In this document: piece after piece, positions 1-11,659 of the stretch
Layout: every line of letters starts with the position of its first letter
Numbering within the stretch: the stretch's first letter is position 1
Assembly (NCBI GenBank): GCA_012932295.1
Contig: JAAONU010000011.1
Span: 46,378,352 to 46,442,351, forward strand
DNA from: Cyclina sinensis
Taxonomy: Eukaryota > Mollusca > Bivalvia > Venerida > Veneridae
Direction: 5' to 3'
Length of the DNA: 64,000 bases
Translations under genes and position numbers: made by a program
The notes under the pieces: generated by a model
The model's input: the letters and a program-made list of their open reading frames with translations, nothing else
Told to the model about the DNA's origin: nothing
Database searches by the model: none

Positions 1-630
1 AATGCTACATATCAAATATCTAAACTCTAGGCCTTGCGGTTTCTGACAAGAAGATTTTTTAAAGTTTTTCCTATATAACTCTATGTAAGACATGTGACCC
101 CTGGGGCAGGGCCATTTTTGACCCAGGGGCCATGATTTGAACAAACTTGGTAGAGGTTCACTGGACAATGCTGCACACCAAATATCTAAACGCTAGGCGT
201 TGTGGTTGATGACAAGAAGATTTTTAAGTTTTCTCTATATAAATCTATGTAAAATCAACTGACACCTGGGGTGGGGTCAGTTTTGACCCCAGGGTCAGAA
301 TTTGTAAAAACTTGGTAGAGGTCCACTAGATGATGCATCATACCAAATATCTAAGCTCTAGGCCTTGAGGTTTCGGAGAAGAAGATTTTTAAAGATCCAA
401 CTTATAAAATCTTTTTTTAGCTCCAGTGAACCAGAAATGCAAAGGACCGGAACCATTTGAACAAACTTGGTAGAGCTTTATGCAAGGAACATCCCAGGCA
501 AGTTTCATTTAATTTAGCTCTTTGGTTTCAGAGGAGATGACGTTTGAATGAAAAGTTGACGACGGACGGACGGACGACGGACAAAGACTGATCAGAAAAT
601 CTCACCTTGAGCACTTTGTGCTCGTGTTTT
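1..630. repeat. Interspersed repeat with three internal units of about 165 bp
   Basis: Three imperfect tandem units of roughly 165 bp are visible. Each contains a 'gacccctggggcagggcc'-like segment, then 'ttggtagaggt' and 'caccaaatatctaaac'. The block ends in a GACGGACGGACGACGGAC tract followed by 'tgatcagaaaatctcacctt' and a short hairpin (gagcactttgtgctc). The same style of ending occurs at 53938-54005, so this looks like one member of a large interspersed family. No open coding frame is present. The start is cut by the window edge. Confidence 0.75.
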
Positions 631-1375
631 TCAAAATCACTGTCTTAAGTATGAGCTCCTAGTGTTTTTCAAAATCACTGTCTAAAGTATGAGCTCTTCG
701 TGTTTTTTTAAAAACACTGTCTAATGTATGAGTTCCTAGTAGTTTCCATAATCACTGTCTAAGGTATGAGCTCCTGGTGTTTTTCATAATCACTGTCTAA
801 AGTATGAGCTCTTCGTGTTTTTCAAAAACATTGTCTAAAGTATGAGCTCTTCGTGTTATGAGCTCTTAAAAACACTGTCTAATGTATGAGTTCTTAAGTG
901 TTTTTCATAATCATTGTCTAAAGTATGAACTCTTCGTGTTTTTCAAAAACACAGTCTAAAGTTTGAGCTCCTCGTGTTTTTCAAAAATACTGTCTTAAGT
1001 ATGAGCTCTTCGTGTTTTTCAAAAACACTGTCTAAAGTATGAGCGCCTCGTGTTTTTCAAAAACACTGTCTAAAGTGTGAGCGCCTCGTTTTTTTTTCAA
1101 AAACACTGTCTCAAGTATATGCGCCTTTCGTTTTTCAAAAACATTGTCTAATGTATGAGCTCTTCGTGTTTTTCAAAAGCATTTTCTTAAGTATGAGCTC
1201 TTCGTGTTTTTCAAAATCATTGTCTCAAGTATGTGCTCTTCGTGTTTTTAAATTATTGTGATATATAGTATGAGCTACTCATGTTTCTCAAAAACACTGT
1301 CTAAAGCATGAACTCCTTGTGTTTTTCAAAAACATTGTGTAAAGTATTAGCTCCTCGTTTTTTCAAAAACATTGT
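631..1375. repeat. Tandem array, unit about 37 bp
   Basis: About 20 imperfect copies of a unit containing 'gtatgagctcttcgtgtt' followed by 'tttcaaaaacactgtctaaa'. Copies differ by point changes and small indels, and one shows a partial internal duplication near 845-870. The array runs directly into a different array at about 1376 with no unique DNA between. No gene is seen. Confidence 0.9.
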
Positions 1376-4175
1376 GGCCTGTATTTACCTGTCCGTCAAC
1401 GTCCTTCGTGACCTGTACTTATCTGCCTGTCTACATCCTTCGTGACCTGTACGTTTCTGTCTGTCTACGTCCATAGTCACCTTTACTTACATGTCTGTCT
1501 CCGACCTTCGTTACTTGTAATAACCTTTCTGTCTACGTCATTCGTAACCTGTACTTATCTGCCTATCTGCGTCTTTCGTGACCTGTACCAATCTGTCTGT
1601 CTACGTCCTTTATGACCTTTTATTACCTGTCTTTCTACGTCCTTCTTGCCTTGTACTAACCTGTCTGTCTACGTCCTTCGTGACCTGTACTTACCTGTGT
1701 GTCTACGTTCTTTGATACCAGTACTAAACTGTCTGTCTACGTCCTTAGTGACCTGTATATACTTGTCTGTCTACGTCCTTAGTGCCCTGTACTTATCTAT
1801 CTATCTACTTCTTTAGTGACCTTTACTTATCTGTCTGTCTACGTTCTTACTGACCTGTACTTATCTGTCTGTCTACGTTTTTAGTGATCTGTACCTGTAC
1901 TTATCTGTTTGTCAACGTTCTTAGTGACCTGTACTTATCTGTTTGTCTAAGTTCTTAGTGACCTGTACTTATCTGTCTGTCTACGTCCTTCGTGACCTGT
2001 ACTTATCTGTCTATCTACGTTCTAACTTCTTAGTGACCTGTACTTATCTGTCTGTCTACATCCTTAATGATCTCTATACGTATCTGTCTGTCTACATCCT
2101 TCGTGACCTGTACGTTTCTGTCTGTCTACGTCCATAGTCACCTTTACTTACATGTCTGTCTCCGACCTTCGTTACTTGTAATAACCTTTCTGTCTACGTC
2201 ATTCGTAACCTGTACTTATCTGCCTATCTGCGTCTTTCGTGACCTGTACCAATCTGTCTGTCTACGTCCTTTATGACCTTTTATTACCTGTCTTTCTACG
2301 TCCTTCTTGCCTTGTACTAACCTGTCTGTCTACGTCCTTCGTGACCTGTACTTACCTGTGTGTCTACGTTCTTTGATACCAGTACTAAACTGTCTGTCTA
2401 CGTCCTTAGTGACCTGTATATACTTGTCTGTCTACGTCCTTAGTGCCCTGTACTTATCTATCTATCTACTTCTTTAGTGACCTTTACTTATCTGTCTGTC
2501 TACGTTCTTACTGACCTGTACTTATCTGTCTGTCTACGTTTTTAGTGACCTGTACCTGTACTTATCTGTTTGTCAACGTTCTTAGTGACCTGTACTTATC
2601 TGTTTGTCTAAGTTCTTAGTGACCTGTACTTATCTGTCTGTCTACGTCCTTCGTGACCTGTACTTATCTGTCTATCTACGTTCTAACTTCTTAGTGACCT
2701 GTACTTATCTGTCTGTCTACATCCTTAATGATCTCTATACGTATCTGTCTGTCTACATCCTTCGTGACCTGTACGTTTCTGTCTGTCTACGTCCATAGTC
2801 ACCTTTACTTACATGTCTGTCTCCGACCTTCGTTACTTGTAATAACCTTTCTGTCTACGTCATTCGTAACCTGTACTTATCTGCCTATCTGCGTCTTTCG
2901 TGACCTGTACCAATCTGTCTGTCTACGTCCTTTATGACCTTTTATTACCTGTCTTTCTACGTCCTTCTTGCCTTGTACTAACCTGTCTGTCTACGTCCTT
3001 CGTGACCTGTACTTACCTGTGTGTCTACGTTCTTTGATACCAGTACTAAACTGTCTGTCTACGTCCTTAGTGACCTGTATATACTTGTCTGTCTACGTCC
3101 TTAGTGCCCTGTACTTATCTATCTATCTACTTCTTTAGTGACCTTTACTTATCTGTCTGTCTACGTTCTTATTGACCTTTAGTTATCTGTCTGTCTACGT
3201 TTTTAGTGACCTGTACCTGTACTTATCTGTTTGTCAACGTTCTTAGTGACCTGTACTTATCTGTTTGTCTAAGTTCTTAGTGACCTGTACTTATCTGTCT
3301 GTCTACGTCCTTCGTGACCTGTACTTATCTGTCTATCTACGTTCTAACTTCTTAGTGACCTGTACTTATCTGTCTGTCTACATCCTTAATGATCTCTATA
3401 CGTATCTGTCTGTCTACGTCCTTAGTGACCTGTACTTATCTGTTTGTCTACGTTCTTTGTGACCTGTGCTAAATGTTTGTCTACGTTCTTATTGACCTAT
3501 ACTTATCTGTCTGTCTACGTTCTTATTGACCTGTACTTATCTGTCTGTCTACGTCTTTAGTGACCTGTACTTATCTGTCTGTCTACGTTCTTAGTGACCT
3601 GTACTTATCTGTCTGTCTACGTTCTTAGTGACCTGTACCTGTACTTATCTGTTTGTCTACGTTCTTAGTGACCTGTACTTATCTGTCTGTCTACGTTCCT
3701 ATTGACCTATACTTATCTGTCTGTCTACGTTCTTATTGACCTGTACTTATCTGTCTGTCTACGTCTTTAGTGACCTGTACTTATCTGTTTGTCTACGTTC
3801 TTAGTGACCTGTGCTAAATGTTTGTCTACGTTCTTATTGACCTATACTTATCTGTCTGTCTACGTTCTTATTGACCTGTACTTATCTGTCTGTCTACGTT
3901 CTTAGTGACCTGTACTTATCTGTCTGTCTACATCCTTAATGATCTCTGTACTTATCTGTCTGTCTACATCCTTAGTGACCTGTACTTATCTGTTTGTCTA
4001 CGTTCTTAGTGACCTTGCTAAATGTTTGTCTACGTTCTTATTGACCTATACTTATCTGTCTGTCTACGTTCTTATTAACCTGTACTTATCTGTCTGTCTA
4101 CGTTCTTATTGACCTGTACTTATCTGTCTGTCTACGTTCCTAGTGACCTGTACTTATCTGCCTGTCTACATCTTT
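1376..4175. repeat. Tandem array, 34-bp unit with 661-bp higher-order repeat
   Basis: About 80 copies of a 34-bp unit containing 'gtgacctgtacttatctg' followed by 'tctgtctacgttctta'. Between roughly 1420 and 3400 the array is organised as three nearly identical blocks with a 661-bp period; the variant 'cgtttctgtctgtctacgtc' recurs at about 1451, 2112 and 2773. After 3400 the units are more uniform. Reading frames of 60-70 residues inside it recur with the same 661-bp spacing and are products of the repeat, not genes. Confidence 0.93.
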
Positions 4176-5740
4176 AGTTTAAATTTTCTGACATCTCTGC
4201 CTGCTTCACGTTAAATCCTCTTCTGTCTGCATCATGTTACACGACTGAATTTTTGTCAAAGGCTTTATGTACATACCGGAGGATAGAGAAAATAGCCTGT
4301 GTAACTGTTTGCACTCAGTGGTCCTGAACTCTTTTTGAGATAAACCTGTTTACAAGGGACACGGTACACAAGCTTCGGTAAACTTTCTGCTTGTATGACT
4401 AATGTTTTTAAACAAAGAAATACATATCAATCATAAAGTAACGATTCAGTTTAATAATCCAAACTCTTACCTTATTCATATACTCGTCTTCCTGCTTGTG
4501 TGTGAGTCACTTTTCTGAAAATGAGTAGGTCAAAGCTGTTTTTCTACTTTCGGTTTTGACTCGTATCTACTTTCGGTTTTGAAATGATTACATTTGCATG
4601 CTTGACAGTTATTGATTTAAATAATCTTATACTTGTAATATCGTTTTTATTCTCTGGATAGTCAGTTGTACATTTATAATTTTGTTTTATTTATCTTTGG
4701 ATAAATCTCATAATGTTGATAAGCAATTAAGAAGAGTGCATGGTAATGCAAGTCGTGGCTTGTGTGTGAACAAATGAACTGCATGTTTTTGTAAAGCAAT
4801 GTAAGTTTCACAGAAATTGAGCGTAATAAAATTGTTATATCTCTTTGGTGCTCAGGTCCGACCACATGAATTATGTAGTTTAGGAGGTACCATATATGAT
4901 TTGAAGCGGACTGACCACCAGATGAGCAAGCAAATAAAAATCCGATATCTTTGAAACAGGGGCATTTTATTTGTCCCAATGATATTGAATCAAACTAACC
5001 TTTAGTTTGGCTCACACTGCCTATATGTAACGTAACACGGTAGACAGACTTTAGTTTGATCAAATGCGATAATTTTCGTAGTCATTTGATACAAAAATTT
5101 ATAAAACTAAATATTTTCTATGGTAAGATAATAGATTCTATTTTGTTTTCATCTTATAGACATTTTTGTGGCACTAGATTTCCGACATAAACATACTTGG
5201 GCCCCACGTCCCTTTAACTGCCGTCATCGTAAGCCCGACTGATATGTGTACACGTCTTATTTAATAACAGTCCTGACTTTTATTTCGCTCGGTAATTCAC
5301 TCGAGGATGTGTGGAATATAACAAAGTCATATATTTATATTATGGATGGGGAACGAATATATAATCGGTATTCGAAATCTAAGAGCCAGATACGCTCACA
5401 ACGGATATGTTCTATAAATAGATTTCATGTACTGATAATGTAATTCTTAATACTACCTTTTCGTACAAGATGGATGCTGTCCATAAAGATGATCCAGCTT
5501 ATTTAAATATACACTATACACATCTTTGCATAAAATACTTTTATTGCAAAATTTAATTGAAATCTAGGAAATTTTTACTGCATCTGTCTAATTAGTCTAC
5601 TAGAATACACACACTATGTATGGGAAGCTGCATTCCCAATAACAGGTATGTTATGTTGGTGCTTTCTTAAAAAACACTGCCGGTTTTATAATGACACTAT
5701 GTATTTATACTGTGTTTATCTATAGCGTGTAGAGTTTTAA
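4176..5740. other. Non-coding stretch, no gene recognised
   Basis: Unique-looking AT-rich DNA. The longest reading frame (4674-4979, minus, 101 codons) has no recognisable family, no supporting splice sites and no neighbour in frame, so I do not call it. I see no repeat structure or RNA gene here. Confidence 0.6.
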
Positions 5741-5749
5741 ACGTAGGCC

Positions 5750-6030
5750 TACTCAAACATTTGTAAACCAAGGGGCAACTGAGAGTCAGAAGACACAAGT
5801 TGCTGCAAAAATAGAAATAAGAAAGCTGTCTGAGAAATATAGGTCTTTTGACGATCTTGTAAAAGATTCGGAGTCAAAGGTCAAAAACTAGAGTCAAAAG
5901 TCAATGTAGAATTCTTCAGTTTAAGGAAAAGGTTATCATTCTGTGGCATAGATGAAAGAGATGGTGAAAATTGTGAAGAATTAGTGAAAGGTTCCATTTC
6001 TGTTAAGTATTTTAGAACAGAATCATATTT
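5750..6030 (+). pseudogene. Decayed LINE ORF1-like fragment
   Basis: Two short plus-strand frames separated by a stop and a frame change read like the coiled-coil and following segment of a non-LTR retrotransposon ORF1. The first, from about 5756, includes 'ESQKTQVAAKIEIRKLSEKY'. The second, from about 5900, includes 'FFSLRKRLSFCGIDERDGEN' then 'CEELVKGS'. The pattern of a basic run, then F-x-GI-xE, then GENCE-LV is typical of LINE ORF1 proteins. The copy has an internal TAG and cannot encode a full protein. The identification is by motif memory only. Confidence 0.4.
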
Positions 6031-6040
6031 TAGAGCTGTA

Positions 6041-6184
6041 GAGTTGCATTCACTCTACGAAACAGTCCAATGTGTTCAAGCGCGACTTGAGTTGCATTCA
6101 CTCTACGAAACAGTCCCATGTGTTTAAACGCGACCTGAGTTGCATTCACTCTACGAAACAGTCCCATGTGTTCAAGCGCGACCT
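6041..6184. repeat. Three tandem 48-bp repeats
   Basis: The 48-bp unit starting 'gagttgcattcactctacga' recurs at 6041, 6089 and 6137 with only a few differences. Because 48 is a multiple of three, it creates a spurious repeating minus-strand reading frame (16 residues per unit). Confidence 0.9.
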
Positions 6185-7304
6185 GAACATATTCATAACA
6201 GAAATTACATGTTAAATAGAAATATTTCTCATACAAACGACACCATTTAATTTGAACCTTTTTGTGGTCGTTGAAAATCTGTCCTCTATTCGTCAACAGT
6301 TTGAGTAAAACGACACGTATACTTTGAAACCACGGGTCAGTGGTGATCAACCTTAGATTAGGGATAACTTTAGCATAGACCTGTAGTTCAGATTGAACTG
6401 TTCCAGAATTTCTGCTATGTACATTTCCATGTTAAGCCCGATGACGTTCTACATGTAATTGGACTGGCGATTACCCCAAAGAGCTTAGTCTTTAATGTGA
6501 TTTTATTAGAACACGAAGGAAGCTTTGAAGCTTGTAGAATTACTCGTAAGAAACCCTTTTTAATCAACTTCATAGACAGAATTCAAACCAACGACAAGTC
6601 AGGTTTGCCAACCTGAAACTCGAGCCCATTGACAAGATTATGATGCATTTTTATAAGATAAAACTGAATATAAAATATCTGAATCTGGAGATTTTTAAAG
6701 AATGTGCATTGAAGAGAAGATAACAACAGAGAATTTCCAGGCACGAAACAAAACACAAAACAAAAACAAAACAAAAAACAGCAACAACAAAAGATAGCGG
6801 TAGTCTTTAGCAAAATGCATTTTGTGCCTATATATTATCTAGGTGAATCGTTTATTTAAAACATAATGTGAATCTTGTGTGATATAAACGGACGAATTAT
6901 CTCTCTAATGCCGAATTGTTCGAATATTTCATAAGAGTGACAAGTTCAATATTAAGTAAAAAAACAACAACAACTACGCTGTTGCCTTAAGGCCATGCAT
7001 GAATTCCAAAGATGTATTCTGTAGAATATTTATTTGTTTCGGTGTATCTCACAGATTAAAAAAAAACAAATGATTACTCCTTCAAGTTTTGCGGAGCAAC
7101 CCATTCTTGGTAAAGTAAAATTTGAAGATTCTTTGTATAAATTGATATTTGTGAAGCAAATTTGAAAAATGAATAAAAAAGAAATAGACATAACTTAAGA
7201 TGCCATCCGATGATCTGGCCTAAATGTTTCTATCGATTTCGTTCAGTTAAAAAGTATGTGACAACGTGTGCCTCTAAATAACATGGATTTGTGTGGAAGA
7301 TCAG
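6185..7304. other. 3' flank of claudin-like gene 1; no other gene
   Basis: AT-rich sequence between the 48-bp repeats and the stop codon of the claudin-like gene that ends at 7305 on the minus strand. At least the part down to about 7000 is probably its 3' untranslated region. No protein or RNA gene was recognised. Confidence 0.5.
7029..7034 (-). terminator. Candidate polyadenylation signal, claudin-like gene 1
   Basis: An AATAAA hexamer on the minus strand (TTTATT on plus) lies about 270 nt downstream of the stop at 7305-7307. The position is plausible for a 3' end, but AATAAA is frequent by chance in such AT-rich DNA. Confidence 0.35.
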
Positions 7305-8644
7305 TTACACAACAGAACTGTCATCGTCCATAGCATTAGACAGCCCGACCATTGTTTCTACATTCTCATCCATCGTTTCTACGTGTACCGAGTCATCGAC
7401 GGAGCTAGACACTCTGTGTTTCCGTCTTGCTTTTTGTAATTGCTTCTTAAGTGTCGCAATGTCTGACCCATACGCCTCTAGTGACCACTTGAACGACTTT
7501 GAGTTTTTTGGATGCGTGCCAAACTTGGCCCGTCCTTTGCTCCATGGGGCCGGTTTCTGTCCTGGGAAGAAGGTTTTTATAGCAGTTGGAGCGGTGTATA
7601 CATCGGTCAGTTCTTTTTTCCGCCTGCGTTCCTCTTCCGATGGCTTTTTAAGTTTAGCTTTTGATTTTTTGGTTTTCTTTAGAGGCGATTTTCTTTTAAA
7701 AGGAAGAGGTGGGAGATTAACGATCTCGGCTGGTTCTCTGATACTTTGTTCCTGGTCGTCGGTTGGATGAGGCTCCTTATTTGAGTGATCAATTGTGTCT
7801 CGCATCCTCTGAGTAAACGGCATGTCTGTTTTGGCTCGGCGTAATGCGAATTCGTCGCTTGCGTCAACCAAAGGTCTTGGTATTGCGAATATAAGGTTTG
7901 TTGCTACAGGAGCTGTACCTGCCTCGAGGGGTTTCGTGGTGTCAATGTACAACGGATTGTTGTCATAATTGTTAGGCCCCATGTTCACTATTTGTTGTTT
8001 TTCTGACATGATACGGATTTTTTCAGCAGCAATGTCTAGAGGAGCCACATTCTGTTCTACTGGTGTCAGAGCCGAGGCACTGCGGCTTCTGAACAGAAGA
8101 GAACTTGCTACCTGAGTTGTTGAACTGACAATACCTGGTGGTTCGCCAGATTTGCATCTTCTAAATTCTAAAGTGTCAGCTTCAACAGATTTCACGCCAG
8201 ACGGTTTAGGGGTAAGTTTTACTTTCAGTTTTGCGAATTCAGGGTGGATGTCACTATCATCCGAGTCACAGGCATCATCAACTTCGCTCAAAGATTCTGA
8301 GGACGTGGAGTATGGAGAGTCTGTGTATGGAAAAGCTTCCGGTATCCCAACGTCCTTATATTTGTATTCTTCCGAAATATCGTCTTCCTCATTAAAAGGT
8401 TTCTCTACAGAATCAGAGGAAAACATAGATGTCTTATCCTCTGACTTGTCATCACTTCTTCGTACATTGATAATTGCCAGAGTGATGAATATCGTTGCTA
8501 TGGCTACCATGAAGCAGCCGACTACTAACAACCAGAACGAGGCGTGTAACTTGGAAGTTGAGAAATTGAGCGTGATACTGTTCGTGACTGTGACTGAATG
8601 GTCAGTCCGGGCGTATATGATGAGACTTGTCAAGGCAAGCACAC
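7305..8644 (-). CDS. Claudin-like gene 1, coding exon 3 (helix 4 and tail)
   Basis: The acceptor is TAATTTCAG|GTGTGC. It encodes the rest of helix 3, the second loop, helix 4 (SFWLLVVGCFMVAIATIFI) and the entire hydrophilic tail without an intron, to a TAA at 7305-7307. Confidence 0.88.
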
Positions 8645-10688
8645 CTGAAATTAGAACGAAAGTTTAGCAAGATCATTTTTGCCAATTCGTGACGCATTTT
8701 CAAAGAAGATAAAAAGTTAATAAAGCTTCAAATTGGTTTTACAGTTTTATGTCAATGTATTTTAAACGGAGCGTCTGTGGGGTTTCAATCTTTTTTACAA
8801 TTAGGTTTTTCTACGTTATCCACTATATACATGAATCTGAGGACTACTGAAACCTTTTTCATTCATTTAAGTCATTCCTCAATATATACACCTTTATGGC
8901 TTGGGCGAACAGTGTAGATCAAGATCAGTCGGCACATCCGTGCCGTCTGATCAGGATCTATACTGTTTGCCTTTTGATACATTTGGTTATTTCTGACCAA
9001 AAACCGACCAGTGCAGATCCTGATCAGACGGCACGAATGTGCCGGCTGTTCTGGATCTACACTGGTCGCACATGCGTAAAAATGCGTATATATGGAGTAA
9101 AGGGTTAAGTCATTATCTTCTTCGTGAAGCTTGGAAATATTTGTAAGACTACTGAAACGGAGCTCAAACGGTGTTGAAGGAAAAGTTCACAAGCTAGGGG
9201 TAATTACGATGTTCATAAAAATAAAAAAAATAAATGTTTAAATTAAGAGTACTGGAAAGTATGTCTCTATTCGTGACCTCAACATTCTAAAGAAAAGCTT
9301 TCCCAAGAGATTGCGTGCTGACCATGATGAATCGAAAGCTGACCAATTTACTAACTGCATTTTCAGAGGTTTCATTTTGTAGTCAAATTATTTCAGTTTC
9401 GTAAACTCAGTGACTTAGGTTGTCATAAAGGTTTATTTTATAATACTTATGTAAAAGGAAAGGTAATCTTTGCTAAGAATTCGGAATAGTGGCTCTAGTT
9501 CACATTTACATGTTCTAAGGCTCTCGATAAGTAAGTAGGTAAGTGGAGGGAATTTCTTACCAGCTACAACAACAGATATCCATGCTATGTAGAGACATAG
9601 CCTCTGCTTTTTGAACACTGTCAGATATAGGCAACCGTTTACAACAGCGCTAACAAACAGCAGAATGGACAGCATCAGAAGACATGCTGTCGTCTGCTCA
9701 ACATCTGCAAAATAATGCTATATTTAGTTTGTTATACGGATTTAAAAGAAAGAATATTTTATCGAATCCATTTAAAAATGGACGATGGAAGAAGTAGAGG
9801 CTAAGTTATTTTCAAGGACAACAGATGGTTGCCACAGAAGAAGTTTATTCTGACTGTTTTTTCTCCCTCCTCTAGAGAGTAAATAATGAAAATATAAATC
9901 TTATAAAACTTTCATTCTATGCAGTGGGAATAACCAAAACTATTTTACATATACAATATGACTCTGTTGTATCAACAGACCATTGATTTAAACTATACAA
10001 TGTAAAATGCTTTTGTCTCGGACTACCAGTCATTCGGAACACCTCGGACGACTTCATTAAGTCTTTATACGAAGTTGTCGGAAAAGGCTGAGTTGTGACG
10101 ATTGACTACCAGTGTGGGAACAGTCAGTTTGAATCCCGCTGTAGTCTTTGCATATTTCCACATGAACAGGCATATTTCCACATAAACAGGCATATTTCCA
10201 CAAGAACAGGATGTGAAATTAGATATTCATCCTAGCGTCTTATTAGATCTATATTATTATGTCTGTTTAAACGAATTTATTTGTTTTCATGTAAATTCAG
10301 ACTTAATCCGTTGATATCTGACCAATATCTGACAAGTCAGGCTTAAACAATTTTAAAAAGTTCATTTTAAAATACAAAAAGAAAACTTCGAATGCTTCGA
10401 CTATTTTTTCATTGTTTTGTGATAGATAACTTTACCTGAGTGAGTGTCAACGCTTCCACAGCTGTCCGAGTTGGAAATATCAGACAAGACTTTATTACAG
10501 TACTTCCAGAAACCATAGTAATATGTGAACTGGACCTGGTAACTTCCGGTTACGTCACTCAGCGTGAGATCTTCCTCGTAATAGATCCAGTAGGGCAGGG
10601 CAAACGCCAGGATCGAAACCAAGCTGCCCACACCAGAAACGCCGACCCCAACCCCAGCATAGGTGTTCGAATTATCTCTAAGCGGCAT
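7305..10688 (-). CDS. Claudin-like four-helix membrane protein with long cytoplasmic tail (gene 1)
   Basis: Three coding exons, 10436-10688, 9561-9704 and 7305-8644, join in phase 1 at both junctions to give 578 residues. Four hydrophobic segments lie at about residues 12-34, 88-110, 114-141 and 165-190. The first extracellular loop has YWIYY after helix 1 and YYGFWKYC followed 13 residues later by a second Cys, close to the claudin/PMP22 pattern W...GLW..C...C. The tail from about residue 193 is hydrophilic, first Ser/Asp/Glu-rich, then Lys/Arg-rich (KRKSPLKKTKKSKAKLKK), and ends in SSVV, matching a class I PDZ ligand (S/T-x-V). Claudins act in cell-cell junctions and many end in a PDZ ligand. 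The tail, about 385 residues, is far longer than in typical claudins of about 200-230 aa in total. The start has a good context (GGAGATGC). The exact subfamily and any junctional role are inference. Confidence 0.85.
8896..9075. repeat. Pair of foldback palindromes in gene 1 intron 2
   Basis: Two adjacent near-perfect palindromes, 8908-8967 (60 bp) and 9006-9067 (62 bp), share the core 'GGCACATCCGTGCCGTCTGA' and arms ending in AACAGTGTAGATC or GACCAGTG. A third member of the family is at 41723-41786. They would form strong hairpins as RNA or as single-stranded DNA. Confidence 0.85.
9561..9704 (-). CDS. Claudin-like gene 1, coding exon 2
   Basis: The acceptor is TTTTGCAG|ATGTTG and the donor GTAGCTG|GTAAGA. 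It encodes helix 2, a short KKQR cytoplasmic loop and the start of helix 3 (residues 85-132). The opening DVEQTT matches WEQTT in the paralogous exon at 14850-14990. Confidence 0.85.
10148..10211. repeat. Three short tandem repeats of about 20 bp
   Basis: The unit 'catatttccacatgaacagg' occurs three times in a row with one or two changes, inside intron 1 of claudin-like gene 1. Confidence 0.8.
10436..10688 (-). CDS. Claudin-like gene 1, coding exon 1
   Basis: Encodes residues 1-84, from MPLRDNSNTY to the end of the first extracellular loop, with helix 1 and the GFW-x2-C motif. The donor reads CTCAG|GTAAAG on the minus strand, ending in phase 1. Confidence 0.85.
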
Positions 10689-11659
10689 CTCCTTTGGTCA
10701 CATATCTTAATCAAGTATTCCCCGACTTGTATCTATTTTGCAAGTTTCCAGCAGAATTTAAAACAGATTTATTCAGCACGAAAGTTATCGTTTGAATTTC
10801 TCACATATTAATCACACCACAAGTTCAACATTAGCTTATTTTGTTCCTATGCTACTTTAAAACATGTATGCATCGACTTGAGTTTGATCACATAAATCAT
10901 TAAGATTATTGAATACAGAGATGAAATCTGAAACTCCACGAACACGCCATTGTTTGCTTCTTTATTGGTTATGTCAAGAAAGTATTTGAATAAAGAGTTT
11001 AATGTATACTTTACCCGAGACCTTCCCAATAACAGTTCGGTTGAGATATTCTATAATACTCAAAATTATTTCAATACATTTCCGTCTCGTTTCATGATTG
11101 ATTTTAAGTTAGTATTTTGTAATTATAGTAATTACTCGGGTATTTTGTTTTCTAAAGTAAATAGATCGATATTCTCCATAACAGCCATTTTCATTTATAA
11201 TTACAGCTGGTAAAGAAATGACTAAATGTATAATTATGATTCAAGTTGCACCCTTTACTTGTGAAAATCCGCTTTTTCGTACACAAAAATATTCAAGCGC
11301 CCATCCACAGAAAGTTTGTCAACAAAACTGAATGCTGTTTAAATTTCCGTAAATTCGCTGTTGTTTCATATATAATCATTCTTTCAATAATTAACTTAAT
11401 ATTAAGGCAAAATTTCTAAACATTCTGCTTCAATACTCTCCTAAAGAGACATACCCTAAAATCAAGGATAGTCCACTTTCTTCAAAATCGTGTAAATATA
11501 AATGATATTGAATGATCGATTACAACATGCCAAGGTGTGAGTCAAAAATCAATTATTTTTCATTTTTATAGAGAAAAGTCTGTAAAATAGGTACGCATTA
11601 TACTAGTATTATCGGTTAATTGCAGGGCGTGTCCCTTTAAATTTGTAAAAGTCATTGGG
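10689..11659. other. Upstream region of claudin-like gene 1, nothing recognised
   Basis: AT-rich DNA that should contain the 5' UTR and promoter of gene 1 and the 3' flank of gene 2. Short reading frames at 10847-11213 on both strands have no recognisable content. I cannot place a core promoter. Confidence 0.4.

Noticed and set aside
1943..3462. Repeated 64-69 codon plus-strand reading frames (MSKFLV..., MISIRI...)
   Set aside because: They recur with the 661-bp period of the tandem array and are generated by the 34-bp repeat; no start or splice evidence.
6030..6350. 106-codon minus-strand frame with a 16-residue repeat
   Set aside because: Produced by three 48-bp tandem repeats; no family features.
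7291..7770. 159-codon plus-strand frame
   Set aside because: Antisense shadow of the tail exon of claudin-like gene 1, which has splice sites, family features and a paralogue.
8152..8667. 171-codon plus-strand frame
   Set aside because: Antisense to helix 4 and the start of the tail of claudin-like gene 1.
10440..10811. 123-codon plus-strand frame
   Set aside because: Antisense shadow of exon 1 of claudin-like gene 1.
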